A stretch of DNA of 64,000 nt, taken from contig JAHDVE020003048.1 in the NCBI GenBank assembly GCA_022606495.2, positions 26,037 to 90,036 on the forward strand. The letters run 5' to 3'. The notes under the pieces were generated by a model, which saw only the letters and a program-made list of their open reading frames with translations, searched no databases and had not been told where the DNA came from. The stretch is from Halesus radiatus. Lineage: Eukaryota; Arthropoda; Insecta; Trichoptera; Limnephilidae. This document shows positions 20,590-30,550 of the stretch, one piece after another (the first letter of the stretch is position 1; every line of letters begins with the position of its first letter). Position numbers and translations under genes: made by a program.

Positions 20590-20770
20590 TATTGTATAAT
20601 ATTGTTTTGGTTTTCTATTTTACGTCCCTGTTAAACGTTTGTAAAAGATTGTTCAATACTTTATGGTATAGAATCTGTATGGACCTGTAGTTTTTGATGG
20701 ATCTTTATATTTAGTTCTAAAGTCCAAGTAAAAGCTCCGATGGGCGTATAATTAGATAAATAAATATTAC
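20590..20770 (+). repeat. LINE-like 3' end
   Basis: Ends AAGCTCCGATGGGCGTATAA and a short TAAA tail, matching the end at 16755 in form. The 450 bp before it contain no recognised coding sequence. Confidence 0.4.
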
Positions 20771-20914
20771 AATCGACACTGTTTGAACTCACGATGTCTA
20801 GTCACAGAGTCAAGGATCGTACCGTTTTGCCGCGAAGGTCGTAAAGTTATTTTTGTTTTTTAAAATGTCTTAAATTTGCACATCCGTCACCTATCGTAAA
20901 ATTGGTGACCGATG

Positions 20915-21065
20915 GTATAAATAATCCATGTTTTATATGAACACAGTGTTTCCATAGATGGTAGATATACGCAAATCCATGTTTTGATATAAACACAATG
21001 CTGCCATGGAAGGTACAAAGCGATTCGTGTTTTAATAAAAACAGAAGACACATTTTGTCAGAAAC
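20915..21065. repeat. Degenerate tandem repeat, about 3 units of 55-60 bp
   Basis: Three units start ATCCATGTTTTATATGAACA, ATCCATGTTTTGATATAAAC and ATTCGTGTTTTAATAAAAAC. Confidence 0.6.
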
Positions 21066-21339
21066 GTACAGTTTCAAGATATACTGAACATTTCACTTTG
21101 TCTTGTTGTATGTGAGATTGCATACCATTTTGATGATTTTTATAAAAATTGTAAATTGTTCCAAGACTCACCTTCAAACCGTTTTATTTTGTCAAGCATC
21201 TGCGCCCCTGTACTAAAAAGTAATTTCCAAGTGTTTTGTCTTAAAAACATATCTAACAAACGGTCGGGACAATTCACCCCGTTTGTCCTTATTGCTCGCA
21301 GCTCACAGGCTGGTTTTACGGGGTCCCTGTAGACCGGTG

Positions 21340-21545
21340 ACTTGTGGGCGCTATCGCGAATTTATCTATCGCGCACTTTAGTTGGCTATCACATGCTGGT
21401 ACCGCCATGGCTCACCTATCTGCGCCGTCACCACCACCACCGCGCGGGGTGTTATCTGCCACCAACACTACCGCGCGCCACCGGGGTGGGTGAGGTACAC
21501 ACTACACGCGTACTGGGTCTGCCAGGTGAACGACGCAATCAATTA
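21340..21545. promoter_or_regulatory. GC-rich block with four clustered WGATAR sites
   Basis: YTATCW (WGATAR reverse) occurs at 21362, 21386, 21416 and 21452, in GC-rich sequence that matches no repeat family in the window. GATA-type zinc-finger proteins bind this motif. A regulatory role is an inference from clustering only; two short overlapping plus frames here look incidental. Confidence 0.25.
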
Positions 21546-21899
21546 CTACGGAAATAATATATGCACATTTCTACAGAGTCTAGCAATTTGTAAACACATT
21601 TTATATATTTAGTTTGATTGTAGAAACGAAACTGTACATTGGTTAGTGCAAGAAACGATTTCAAGATTTTCAAGAAATTAAATATTAAATATTACCTATG
21701 ATATGTTTCCTTGTAATGTCTTATTTGTGATAGATGGATACATTGAGTAATTATTGGGTCACATGTGTGTGTGTAGTGTTATGTGTGCGCGTTAGTGTGA
21801 GATGTAGTGATCTATAGAAATTAAGAAATACTACACTAACTGTTCACAGGAGGCCCTGAGGGAAATAATTTCCCCCAAAGCCTATCATTTTTGGGTGTA

Positions 21900-22640
21900 A
21901 TGTGTGGAGGGTCTTTTATAGGATAGGAAGGAGTGAACCTGGGTCTTGAAGAGACCCATGTTGTATCTGTTGGATATTTCCACAGCTGAGCTGTTGACCA
22001 CAAGAACGATTCGTAGAAGCGACCCGTTCCCATGTGACAAATGTCAACCGTGTACAAATGTTGGGCATGCGTTTGGCGGGTTTCCCGATTGTGCACCGGT
22101 GCCGAAAGAATCAATAACGCTAGTTCATCAGAGTATCTTCCATTAAAATACCGGTAGACAAGGACAGCATTTCCACCTGATGTCTGTGCTCCAAAGATTG
22201 CAATCCGTTTGTTAAGATAGGCGTATCTATGAAACGGACCGTCCGTTTCTGCAAGTTCTGAGTCCAAGGGTGTTTTCAAATATTTTGGGGCTCTCGACCA
22301 GAGGTAGCTGCTAAATTCGACAGTGGGGCACACTTCCAATTTGTACAGGATCAGCAGTTGTGTAGTATTAAAGTATCTGCGGTCTTTGAACACTACGCCC
22401 AGTTTCTGAGAGGCTAACTTTACTCTGGCATCGATGGAGCCTCCATACCTGAGCTGGTCACTTACACCAAGTATAATAATGGAGGGCTTGTAGGGAAGAT
22501 TGCTTCCATTAAAGGAGACTATATTGTCCTTTCGATACCTTTTAGACGTAATGAGATGTGAATGGCTCTTAGAACATTAAATCTGACGAGGTTATTATTA
22601 CCCCAAAAGGAAACCTTCTCGATGTTACATTCTCTGATTC
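21900..22640 (-). pseudogene. LINE reverse transcriptase thumb/C-terminus (clade 1, copy 2)
   Basis: This is the best-preserved LINE piece. Reading down the minus strand from about 22640: NNLVRFN, then (frame change) a run containing FNGSNLPYKPSIIILGVS, ARVKLASQKLGVVFKDRRYF, TQLLILYKLEVCPTVEFSSY, LWSRAPKYL and later TAQLWKYPTDTTWVSS. In intact Jockey/CR1-like ORF2 proteins this is the region after the YADD palm motif: a LGV-type block, the LY/Q-x-x-V-R-x-x-x-EY-x-S-x-x-LW block, and the W-x-x-LP C-terminus. About 165 codons are open in one frame (22393 downward), then a frameshift near 21975 spoils the last part; the original continuation (YNMGLFKTQVHSFLSY) is readable in the next frame. The palm and endonuclease are missing. 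Confidence 0.85.
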
Positions 22641-22689
22641 AAAGCCCTCCGAGCTGTTGGAGTTTGTGCTATTAGTTAAAAAGTTATGC

Positions 22690-22790
22690 CGCAAAACATA
22701 CCTTAATTGGGGATTCCATAACCCACTGACTCTATGATTCTGACTGACGGTTGGGAGAAGTTGGGATAGTGCGGAATTCACATTTACAAA
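22690..22790 (+). repeat. Family E dispersed repeat, copy 4
   Basis: Contains CTTAATTGGGGATTCCATAA and ACGGTTGGGAGAAGTTGGGA. Confidence 0.5.
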
Positions 22791-23059
22791 AAAAACTGTA
22801 TCAAACGGGCTGTATATAGGGCAAACCGAATCAGATGGACAAAGACGTAAATAAAATAAGTGCAAGTTAAAACCTGTGTGACCACCTGTCAATTTCATTC
22901 AAAATAACAGGTGTCAGTTAAATAACCTCTGCGTATACAACGGCCTATATCTTGAAGTAAAATCATCATAACAACAACGCGTAGCAGGTGAATGACAATT
23001 AGGTAAATAACTGCCTTGAAGTAAACAAAAACATCACGTACCAGTTGACTGACCTCGGA

Positions 23060-23350
23060 GAAAAAAAAATTATATATGCGGCCTATAAAACCAGTACCCG
23101 GCGGTACATCTCGCATTCCCGCCAGCGGCCCTGTCCGAGCAACATCTAAGCCGAGACGGTCCTCCACCATGAAAATCGACCACCATCATTTATCTTCACT
23201 CTATCCGAACCTGCTCTCCTCACCAATCAAGAGATCTTCACTCTACCCAGACCCGCTCTCCTCATCCGACGAGACCCTTCTTCACCTTGGATGCCTCAAC
23301 TTACCGCTGCCAGACAGGAATAGTCTCTACACCCAGCAATAGCTGACGTC
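23060..23350 (+). other. Unassigned GC-rich segment with an 88-codon frame
   Basis: The frame 23076-23342 contains an internal duplication (LSSLYPNLLSS / SSLYPDPLSS) reflecting a DNA repeat of about 39 bp. No domain is recognised. It directly precedes the 82-bp array and may be part of the same unknown element. Confidence 0.35.
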
Positions 23351-23366
23351 ACCGCAAGTGAACTAC

Positions 23367-23775
23367 GAGCTTGCAGCGACCGGTCCGACCCTAATGCCGT
23401 CCCCGGATATGCCACAACCTGAGCCCGACAGCTACCCAGCCTACCCACGAGTAGCAGCGACCGGTTCGACCCTAATGCCGTCCCCTGATATGCCGAAACC
23501 TGAGCGCTACAGCCACCCAACCCACCTATGAGCTTGCGGCGACCGGTCCGACCCTAATGCCGTCCCCGGATATGCCGTAACCTGAGCCCGACAGCCACCC
23601 AACCTACCTACGAGCTTGCAGCGACCGGTTCGACCCTAATGCCGTTCCCGGATATGCCGCAACCCGAGCCCGACAACCATCCAGCCTACACAAGAGCTTG
23701 CAGCGACCAGTCCGACCCAAATGCCGTCCCGGATACGCAGCAAAACTTGCTCATATAACACCTGACACTACCTCA
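23367..23775. repeat. GC-rich 82-bp tandem array, 5 copies
   Basis: Units start GAGCTTGCAGCGACCGGT (variants) at 23367, 23449, 23530, 23612 and 23694. Each contains CCCTAATGCCGTCCCCGGAT. Composition is strongly unlike the AT-rich surroundings; 82 is not a codon multiple, so no repeat protein is implied. Confidence 0.95.
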
Positions 23776-25170
23776 AGCGATTGACCATACTGGCCGGTGC
23801 TACAAATCAAGTACGCTCCGGGCGACGACATCCCCACTTGGAAACTACCAAACACCTTTCTCAGGAGGACTAACGAATCACAATAGTGATGCGTCCCTGT
23901 GTGCCGGTGCCTAAATATTTACACTCCCTTGTGCGGGCCTATACGTCTCGTACGAAAACCTTCTGTCATTTTTGTGAAATATTACCTCAAGTGCGCTCCA
24001 TCCAATTAAATGCATTTTACAATTAAATTACATCAAAAGATTTGAAAAATTATTTTGTCGGCGTCCATGTGGGGACTTTTAAAATGTTATTTATCATACC
24101 CTTATATACGAATATCTTCATTTGCTATAAATACAATGTTAGCATGATTATCTTAATCTAATCTCAGAACAAACTATGTTTTATTAATGATATATGCTTT
24201 CTAAGAATATATCAAACAGGGTGATTCATACTATTTGCGTACTTTGATAAATATAACATTAATCATTTCGTCGCGAATGACAGTTAGTTAGACTCACATG
24301 TCGGACCCTGTATAAAAACATAATCTGACACCAACACAGGCTCAGCTGGGTTTGCTATACGTGTTATTATTATCAGCCACCAATACACACGTGGCACATT
24401 ATCTCCATTCCACGCGGGGACTATCGCCCACCTATCCGCCCGTTTATCTTGGTGGCCCGAATAGTTTTTGCGAAAAGAAATTTCCGCTGCGGATACCACT
24501 TCGCTACTCGCTAAACATACATTTGATATTTTTATATTTTTCGTAAATACAAACTTATCAAGGAATTGTCTTTGAAGTTACACCTCTAATCCATTAACAA
24601 TGCGATATATTCAAAAAGAGAATATTTTTGTCCGAGCTTTAATTAATTGAATATTTTCATTGAAAATTGTAGAAAAAAAAACAGATGTTTTACAGACAAA
24701 TAAACAATATTAACAGAGCAATAAGAAAAATATTGTTAACGGTTTGCTAATAGTAAAATCGATTTAATATGACTTAGTAAGAATTTCAAGGATTAGTTGT
24801 TAGGCCATAAATTTAAAAATCATAGTAAATTTATTTATTGTGGTTAAGTTCAATTTGTAGAACTCAATATTATTTTAAATTTTTAAATTTAATAATAACA
24901 AATCACAATTAATTCAAAAAACGGTTTATATTTCGGAAACCAATCGTTCTTTTGATATAAACAAAGGTTTAATTTTTTTACATAAAATTACAACCGGTTT
25001 ACAATTAGACAAATTTGTAATTTTAGAAATCAGAAAAAGTGTTTAATAGTCTATTAAATATTACTAATAATCATTTTTTTTAAAAGCTATCTCTTGAATT
25101 TATTTTCATGTTAATATTAATATAATAATTTCTTTTTTATTGTCTAATATAAATTTGTTATTCAATGTTT
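23776..25170. other. Unassigned sequence
   Basis: A diverged piece like the LINE end of 6586 lies at 23965-24005. A GC-richer patch at 24395-24490 contains two YTATCW sites. The rest is AT-rich with no gene. Confidence 0.45.
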
Positions 25171-25216
25171 TATTATGTTTTTGTTATTAATTATTACCTG
25201 CTTTAATCAATGTTGG

Positions 25217-25590
25217 CTTATGTTTATACTTTGTCTATTCTTATATTATTGTGTTATACTCGTATGTTTATACTTTGTCCATTCTTATATTATTGTCTTA
25301 TACTCGTATGTTTATACTTTGTCCATTCTTATATTATTGTGTTATACTCGTATGTTTATACTTTGTCCATTCTTATATTATTGTGTTATACTCGTATGTT
25401 TATATTTTGTCCTTTCTTATATTATTGTGTTATACTCGTATGTTTATACTTTGTCCATTCTTATATTATTGTGTTATACTCGTATGTTTATACTTTGTCC
25501 ATTCTTATATTATTGTGTTATACTCATATGTTTATACTTTGTCCATTCTTATATTATTGTGTTATACTCGTATGTTTATAATTTGTATAT
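25217..25590. repeat. 44-bp minisatellite, about 8 copies, inside a family A element
   Basis: Units recur exactly every 44 bases (CGTATG at 25261, 25305, 25349, 25393, 25437, 25481, 25569; CATATG at 25525). The unit, with TTTGTCCATTCTTATATTAT and TGTGTTATACTCGTATGT, resembles the interior of family A (there TTTGTCTATTCTTACATTAT and TGTGTTCTATGT, minus-strand reading at 33850-33910). Plus-strand frames of 120-170 codons in all phases are artefacts, because three units make 44 codons. Confidence 0.9.
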
Positions 25591-25690
25591 TTCTGATGAG
25601 GAAAGCATCGCTTTCGACACGTTTTGATATGTATATATTTAAAAAAAGTGATGATTACAAAGTAATTTTTAATTCATTTATGAATAATAA
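25585..25690 (+). mobile_element. Family A right arm with defective hammerhead
   Basis: CTGATGA (25593-25599), G, GAAAGC-ATC-GCTTTC are intact, but GAAA has become GACA and ACATGT has become ACGTTT. The arm continues ATATGTATATATTTAAAAAA and GATGATTACAAAGTAATTTT. It follows the minisatellite without a gap. Confidence 0.75.
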
Positions 25691-26620
25691 TACTTATTAT
25701 TATCACAATTTAAAAATAAGAATCAGAAAAACAAGAGTTATACCAACCTTTAGAAGAGCTCTTTAAAATGTATTAATAATTTAAATTATATCAAATTTGT
25801 TAATGTTATTTTATTAGAACTGCAAGGAAATTAAAAAAAAAGTTTAAATATAGTTTTTATACTGTGTCGGTTTTAAATAGCTAGACATATATGAAGGATG
25901 CTGCTAGACGAAGGAGTGCCGGGTGATCTCTACTTAGGCCGAAGCTGCCTCCTTGGATATCTATAACGTTGAGTGTTTCCCATTCGATTCTGTAAGGCTC
26001 GTATCTACGTTTTTTCTTTACCACTTGCTTTAGAAAATTACTTTGATAAATTAAGTTTTTAAATGTAAACGTATAACCCGTTGAATCTAAGTTAAAATCA
26101 GATTGATGATGCTATCTTCCATGATATGAGAGACTGAACGGGTTGCCGGCTTGTACGGGTTTAATCTCCCAGCCATATCTCGCGCGGAGATCAAGCAGTT
26201 TCAAATCGAATGCCTTATCTTTTCCCCATCTAATAGGTTTTCACCTTACGCCCTCATAAAAGTACCACCCCATTTCCTCGGGGTAGTTCTGGAAACAAGA
26301 ACTCGGTCTTGCTGTTATTTGCTCTGTCAATGGAGACTCGTTTTAGCATTAGTCCTTAAGGTTTTCAATGAAAGTGCAAACTATTATCTTTCAACTGTAA
26401 TGATTTAATTGTGATAATTTTGTATTGTATTCTATCGGCCCGAGCCCGGTGGTGCTTGAAGGCACTGGCAATTATCTAGAATAGTCTAACATACTGTACA
26501 ATCTTAGAAAGATAGTTTTCATCTGCAAATTGATCAAACTATTTTTTTTAATTTTCTATATGCGGACCTTTGGGAGGATAGGTAGCATTTCCTGAGAGGG
26601 TGGGTGTTGGACTATATTAT
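25691..26620. other. Unassigned sequence
   Basis: No gene supported; an 85-codon plus frame at 26151 has no domain. Confidence 0.5.
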
Positions 26621-26621
26621 T

Positions 26622-26835
26622 CTACCATTTCTTCAAAAGATTGGTATTCACTTTGTAGCGTCATTATTTATAAATTAATTAAAATTTATTTTGAAAGCGA
26701 TGCTTTCTTCATCAGGAATATATAGAATACTAAAAAATAATAATGTCAAGTATAGACAAATGATAAACATAGAACACTATCATGAAAGAATAGACAAATT
26801 ATAAACATGAACAAAAATTGATTAAATAGGTAAGT
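26622..26835 (-). mobile_element. Family A left arm with defective hammerhead
   Basis: Begins TTCTTCAAAAGATTGGTATT and contains, on the minus strand, CTGATGA (26715-26709), A, GAAAGC-ATC-GCTTTC, but then AAAAT instead of GAAAC, with stem III deleted. Two interior TATAGACAAATGATAAACAT-type units follow. Confidence 0.75.
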
Positions 26836-26912
26836 AATTAATCAAAAATGTTACAAAAATAATTTATTATAAAACATTGACTAACAAATGCATATTAAAA
26901 ATTAAGATTAAA

Positions 26913-27132
26913 TTTGCGATAAGCCGACGTAGCTCAACGGTAGAGCATCTGACCGGCAATCAGAAGGGTGCAGGTTCGAGTCCTGTCGGCGACATTTATC
27001 TTTTCTCGGAAGGTTTTTTCAATTTGGATGAGTGTTTCAGGCTAATAATTATTGTTTATAAAAATAATTGTTACCCTTTGCGCTATGCACAAAAATCTTG
27101 TCTTAAAAAGAAAACTTTAGTTTATCAATTAA
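26913..27132 (+). repeat. tRNA-derived SINE, copy 1
   Basis: A 72-nt tRNA-like head (26923-26994) is followed by a body that is shared with 45123-45351: CTCGGAAGGTTTTTTCAATT, TTTATAAAAATAATTGTTAC and CAAAAATCTTGTCTTAA. Box A TAGCTCAACGG and box B GGTTCGAGTCC are perfect, so Pol III transcription is plausible. The head folds as a cloverleaf with anticodon GGC, but base 33 is C and the acceptor stem has mismatches at pairs 2-71 and 5-68, which argues against a working tRNA. Confidence 0.85.
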
Positions 27133-27173
27133 TAATATGTATGTAGTTAATTAATATAATATATATATTTAAG

Positions 27174-27405
27174 TTAAGAAAGTGAAATAATATGTATTTC
27201 TTTTAAGTTAATAAATATTAAAAAAAAATAAATTAAAAGATTTATTAAAACAATTTGAAACTTGATTCCATTTTTTAACCCTACCGGTTTCAGCCTATCA
27301 CGGTCATCTTCAAACTGCGGAGGAGATACGTATCTACGCCACAAATGACTTGTGAATTGTTTTGTTCCGACGTAATATAGAATAATAATTGTGTCCTTCA
27401 CACGC
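27174..27405 (-). repeat. PLE-like end with hammerhead-like motif
   Basis: On the minus strand, CAGTTTGAAGATGACC, a short hairpin and GCTGAAACCGGTAGGG follow one another. The order UUGAAGA, stem, GAAA, palindromic ACCGGT, A parallels the other hammerhead families here, with C3 replaced by U and stem II imperfect. Single copy in this window, so the element's limits are unknown. Confidence 0.4.
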
Positions 27406-27699
27406 TCATATAGTTCACGGCCATTTCTAGTAAAGGCCCACCCCCTGAAACGGGTGAAATAACCAGCCAGTGCCCCGGTGTATTATTATAGCTGTAAAGT
27501 ATGGCGGTTAAGTATAAAGATAATGTTCTCTTATCTGTTCGGCTAAAAGTTTGTCTCGGCCGTGATGAACTTAGTCTCCCCGAGATAGTCAGGCTGTAGA
27601 TGCGGTGGTGATATAGCCAGGGGAGGGAGGAAATTGAAACTTTCCGTGAGTTACATCGATATGTATTTTATTCTGCACACTTATATGGAATCAGGAACT

Positions 27700-28345
27700 A
27701 CAGTCCATTTATTATTTTATTTTATCAACAATGACGTTCTAACATTCTTATCAGTATTTTTTTTTTTTAGTTAGTTTTCCACCAAAATGCTCCAAATCGA
27801 TTTTGATCGGTTTTTAGGTTATAATGTCAAATGTCAAAACAAGGATGAGCTTTACCGTACATAATTTTATATTCTATTCATGGTAAACCATAAATAAACA
27901 TAAACAATAAAATTATATACATTTTTAGAAACTTTAACTCTACGAATAATAATAGTACTGAGCACTAACATTATCATAATATCCGTATTGATAATTGTTT
28001 TGCTCATGAATACTCTGATTTCTTTCATTAATGATAGTTTTATTTTATATTAAAAACAATAGAAGAGCTTAAAGTCACCCTAGTTGTCTTTAAATTTCGC
28101 CAAAACTAAAAAAAATACAAAACAAAATCGAAGCATAAAAACGTCCGTACTAATCCAACAACAGAATGTGCACGCGACGTCAGACTTTCCGAATGCAATG
28201 GTACCAACATCACAAGATGTTTTTATGAGATGATTTTTTATTCACTTTTAATTAACGATTTATAAATTCTACTTATAATACAGTAAAGATTATACATAAC
28301 CCAAGTTATATATTCAAAATCGGCTTTTGCTGATCTATAAAAATA
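27700..28345 (+). repeat. Family L dispersed repeat, copy 1
   Basis: Shares AACAAGGATGAGCTTTACCG, TTAGAAACTTTAACT and TTCGCCAAAACTAAAAA with 35990-36575 and 53040-53828. Ends near GGCTTTTGCTGATCTATAA. About 640 bp, AT-rich, with no protein or terminal inverted repeat recognised. Class unknown. Confidence 0.75.
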
Positions 28346-28559
28346 TATATTTTTAAAGCCATTATATTTTTCAGTTTAGTTCCTTATTGTGGTGACTGAA
28401 ATAATACGTTAAAAAAAATTAAATACATTATTCCTGTCAATGTTCACTATTTTCATTGTAATTTTGTAAATGTAAGAAAAAAGTTGATTACCTCTCGAAC
28501 TTCTAGTAAGAAAATAAATATAAATGGATTTAACGAACTATGGTTAACGATTACATGAC

Positions 28560-28965
28560 CGGTTTTGATAAAAAATAGTACAGTGTGTTCTTATTAGTGC
28601 CGGGAAGGTTTAGAGAATAGTTTGAATGAAATCAAATATGTAAAAGTGTTGCTATAACGTTTTAAAATTACTATGAAAAACAACACATATTCAAAAGAAG
28701 GTTTATTTTGGGAAGAATATAAGAAATGAAAATACAAGTAGGTACCTACTTCAATGAAAATACAAGTAGGTAACTTCATTATTTACATTTGTTTTGAAAA
28801 AATAAATGTTTGGAAAGAAATAAAATTTTCAAATGTTTGTTTTTTTTGTTTCTTTGTTTAGAGATAGTAATAGTCGTCATAAGGCACTACTTTCATTGTC
28901 AAATCAATTATGGCACCCAAACGACAAGTAAAATTCACAACTTCATAACTTAAAAAAAAAAGCGT
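28560..28965 (+). mobile_element. Helitron-like 5' region, truncated copy
   Basis: Homologous to 33180-33590 over TTCTTATTAGTGCCGGGAAG, AGATAGTAATAGTCGTCA and AATTATGGCACCCAAACGAC. The extreme 5' end is missing. A 27-bp direct duplication (TGAAAATACAAGTAGGTA...) lies at about 28725-28775. Confidence 0.55.
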
Positions 28966-30210
28966 AACAAAACTATCTTATTTAGAATTTGTAATTAGGA
29001 CAGCGTTGGCTGTAGGAAGTAGCAGGGGAGCAGAACCCTCGGGAGATGATTGATCGCCCTCTCCCCGATAGCGGAATATTTATCTGACTTGGTCTGTTGG
29101 CTCTGCATTGTTTGATGATGATAAATGGTCTCCCAATTTATTCACTGATAACGATGATTTCCATTGCTTGCATAATCAAATATTCATCCAAACTTGATGC
29201 GAAGTACCCCTACCTGTACAGGCCCAACACACTAACGAAAATGAAAGATAGACATATAAAAAATGGATACCGCCGTCCTAAGAACCATTTATTGGATAAC
29301 CAACACCATAGTTGGTCGCTAAGTTTGGTTACTTAGCAGGAGTTCCCGGGTTTATGCGGTGAGGTTTGTCTAGGTCTTGCCACGCAGTTGGTGGGAGAGG
29401 CCGATATTAGGAGACCCTTTGACCTCTCCAGCCGGTCTCCTACGACCCATCGCCTTGCACTGCAGTGGGAGGGATGGATTCATATTTCCATCACTCCTGG
29501 ACACACTGACCTCCAGATTCCTGCCCACCCCTCATACCTTTTTCCTTCTCAGAACTTCCTCTTTCTTTTCCTAAAAAAAACCCTCCATACAGCATCCCCA
29601 AAGAAGACATATGCCATGAGGAAAATTATTTTCCTCGGGTCCTCCCGTGTGGAGTTAATGTAAAAAAATAAACACATAGAAAAAAAAATATTAACGTGAT
29701 GGAATAGTTTTACGTAATTCCTGCCTTCATTATTTTATTAAACATCTTTATATTTTCCTTCTTCCACCTCCCCTAGTACCTTTCAATTTCTGCTATTACT
29801 TATTTCTCTTTCACCGGATATGTGTACCTAATTGGCTTAGCCTTTCAAATGTCATTTGTTAGGTGTATTTTTTAAATTTACTATCCCGAAAGATGGGGCG
29901 TTTGAATCTCAAACTAGTTCACGTTGTCCTCCAATTGACTGATTTTCGATAGATATTTAATTTGATTTCTTTAATCATTTAAGTGGTTAAATGCAAAGAA
30001 CATATTGTCACAATTTACCACGTCTATCACATACTATCGAAGCACAATGCGCCATTGTCATTCAATGTTAATTTGCGGTCGCCTTTGTTTTATGAATTAT
30101 CAGGAATTTTATGAGTCATCGGATTTATTGTACATTGCAAATTTCCAAAGAAAAATAACTGTTAACATATCTATTTTCTCCAATCGTAAGTTACTTTGAG
30201 ATCATCATAA
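28966..30210. other. Unassigned; GC-richer segment 29335-29665
   Basis: The GC-richer segment ends CCTCCCGTGTGGAGTTAATG plus TAAAAAAATAAA; a similar phrase, CCTCCTGTGTGGAGTTATTG plus TAAAAA, occurs at 61207-61240, so this may be the end of an unidentified retroelement. Frames of 65-91 codons here lack domains. Confidence 0.4.
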
Positions 30211-30214
30211 ATTT

Positions 30215-30550
30215 CTTTATATAGGTTACTTTGTATAGGTTTCTTTGTATAGGTTTCTTTATATAGGTTTCTTTGTATAGATTTCTTTATATAGGTTTCT
30301 TTGTAAAGGTTTCATTATATAGGTTTCTTTGTATATGTTTCTTTATATAGATTTATTTATATCGGTTTCTTTGTATAGGTTTCTTTATATAGGTTTCATT
30401 GTATATGTTTCTTTATATAGGTTTCTTTGTAAAGGTTTCTTTATATAGGTTTCTTTGTATATGTTTTTTTATATAGGTTTCTTTGTAAAGGTTTCTTTAT
30501 ATAGGTTTCTTTGTATAGGTTTCTTTATATAGGTTTCTTTGTATAGGCCT
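30215..30550. repeat. 14-bp tandem array, about 23 copies
   Basis: AGGTTTCTTTATAT alternates with AGGTTTCTTTGTAT, giving a 28-bp dimer pattern in much of the array. Confidence 0.9.

Noticed and set aside
21946..22146. Plus-strand 66-codon gene
   Set aside because: Antisense shadow of the LINE reverse transcriptase remnant.
25175..25766. Membrane protein with FxxSYIIVLYSYVYTL-type repeats, 120-171 codons
   Set aside because: All three plus frames are open through a 44-bp tandem array; hydrophobicity comes from T-rich DNA.
26923..26994. Functional tRNA-Ala(GGC) gene
   Set aside because: Boxes A and B are perfect, but acceptor pairs 2-71 and 5-68 mismatch, base 33 is not T, and the sequence plus 140 bp of flank is repeated at 45133 with another anticodon. 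It is a SINE head.
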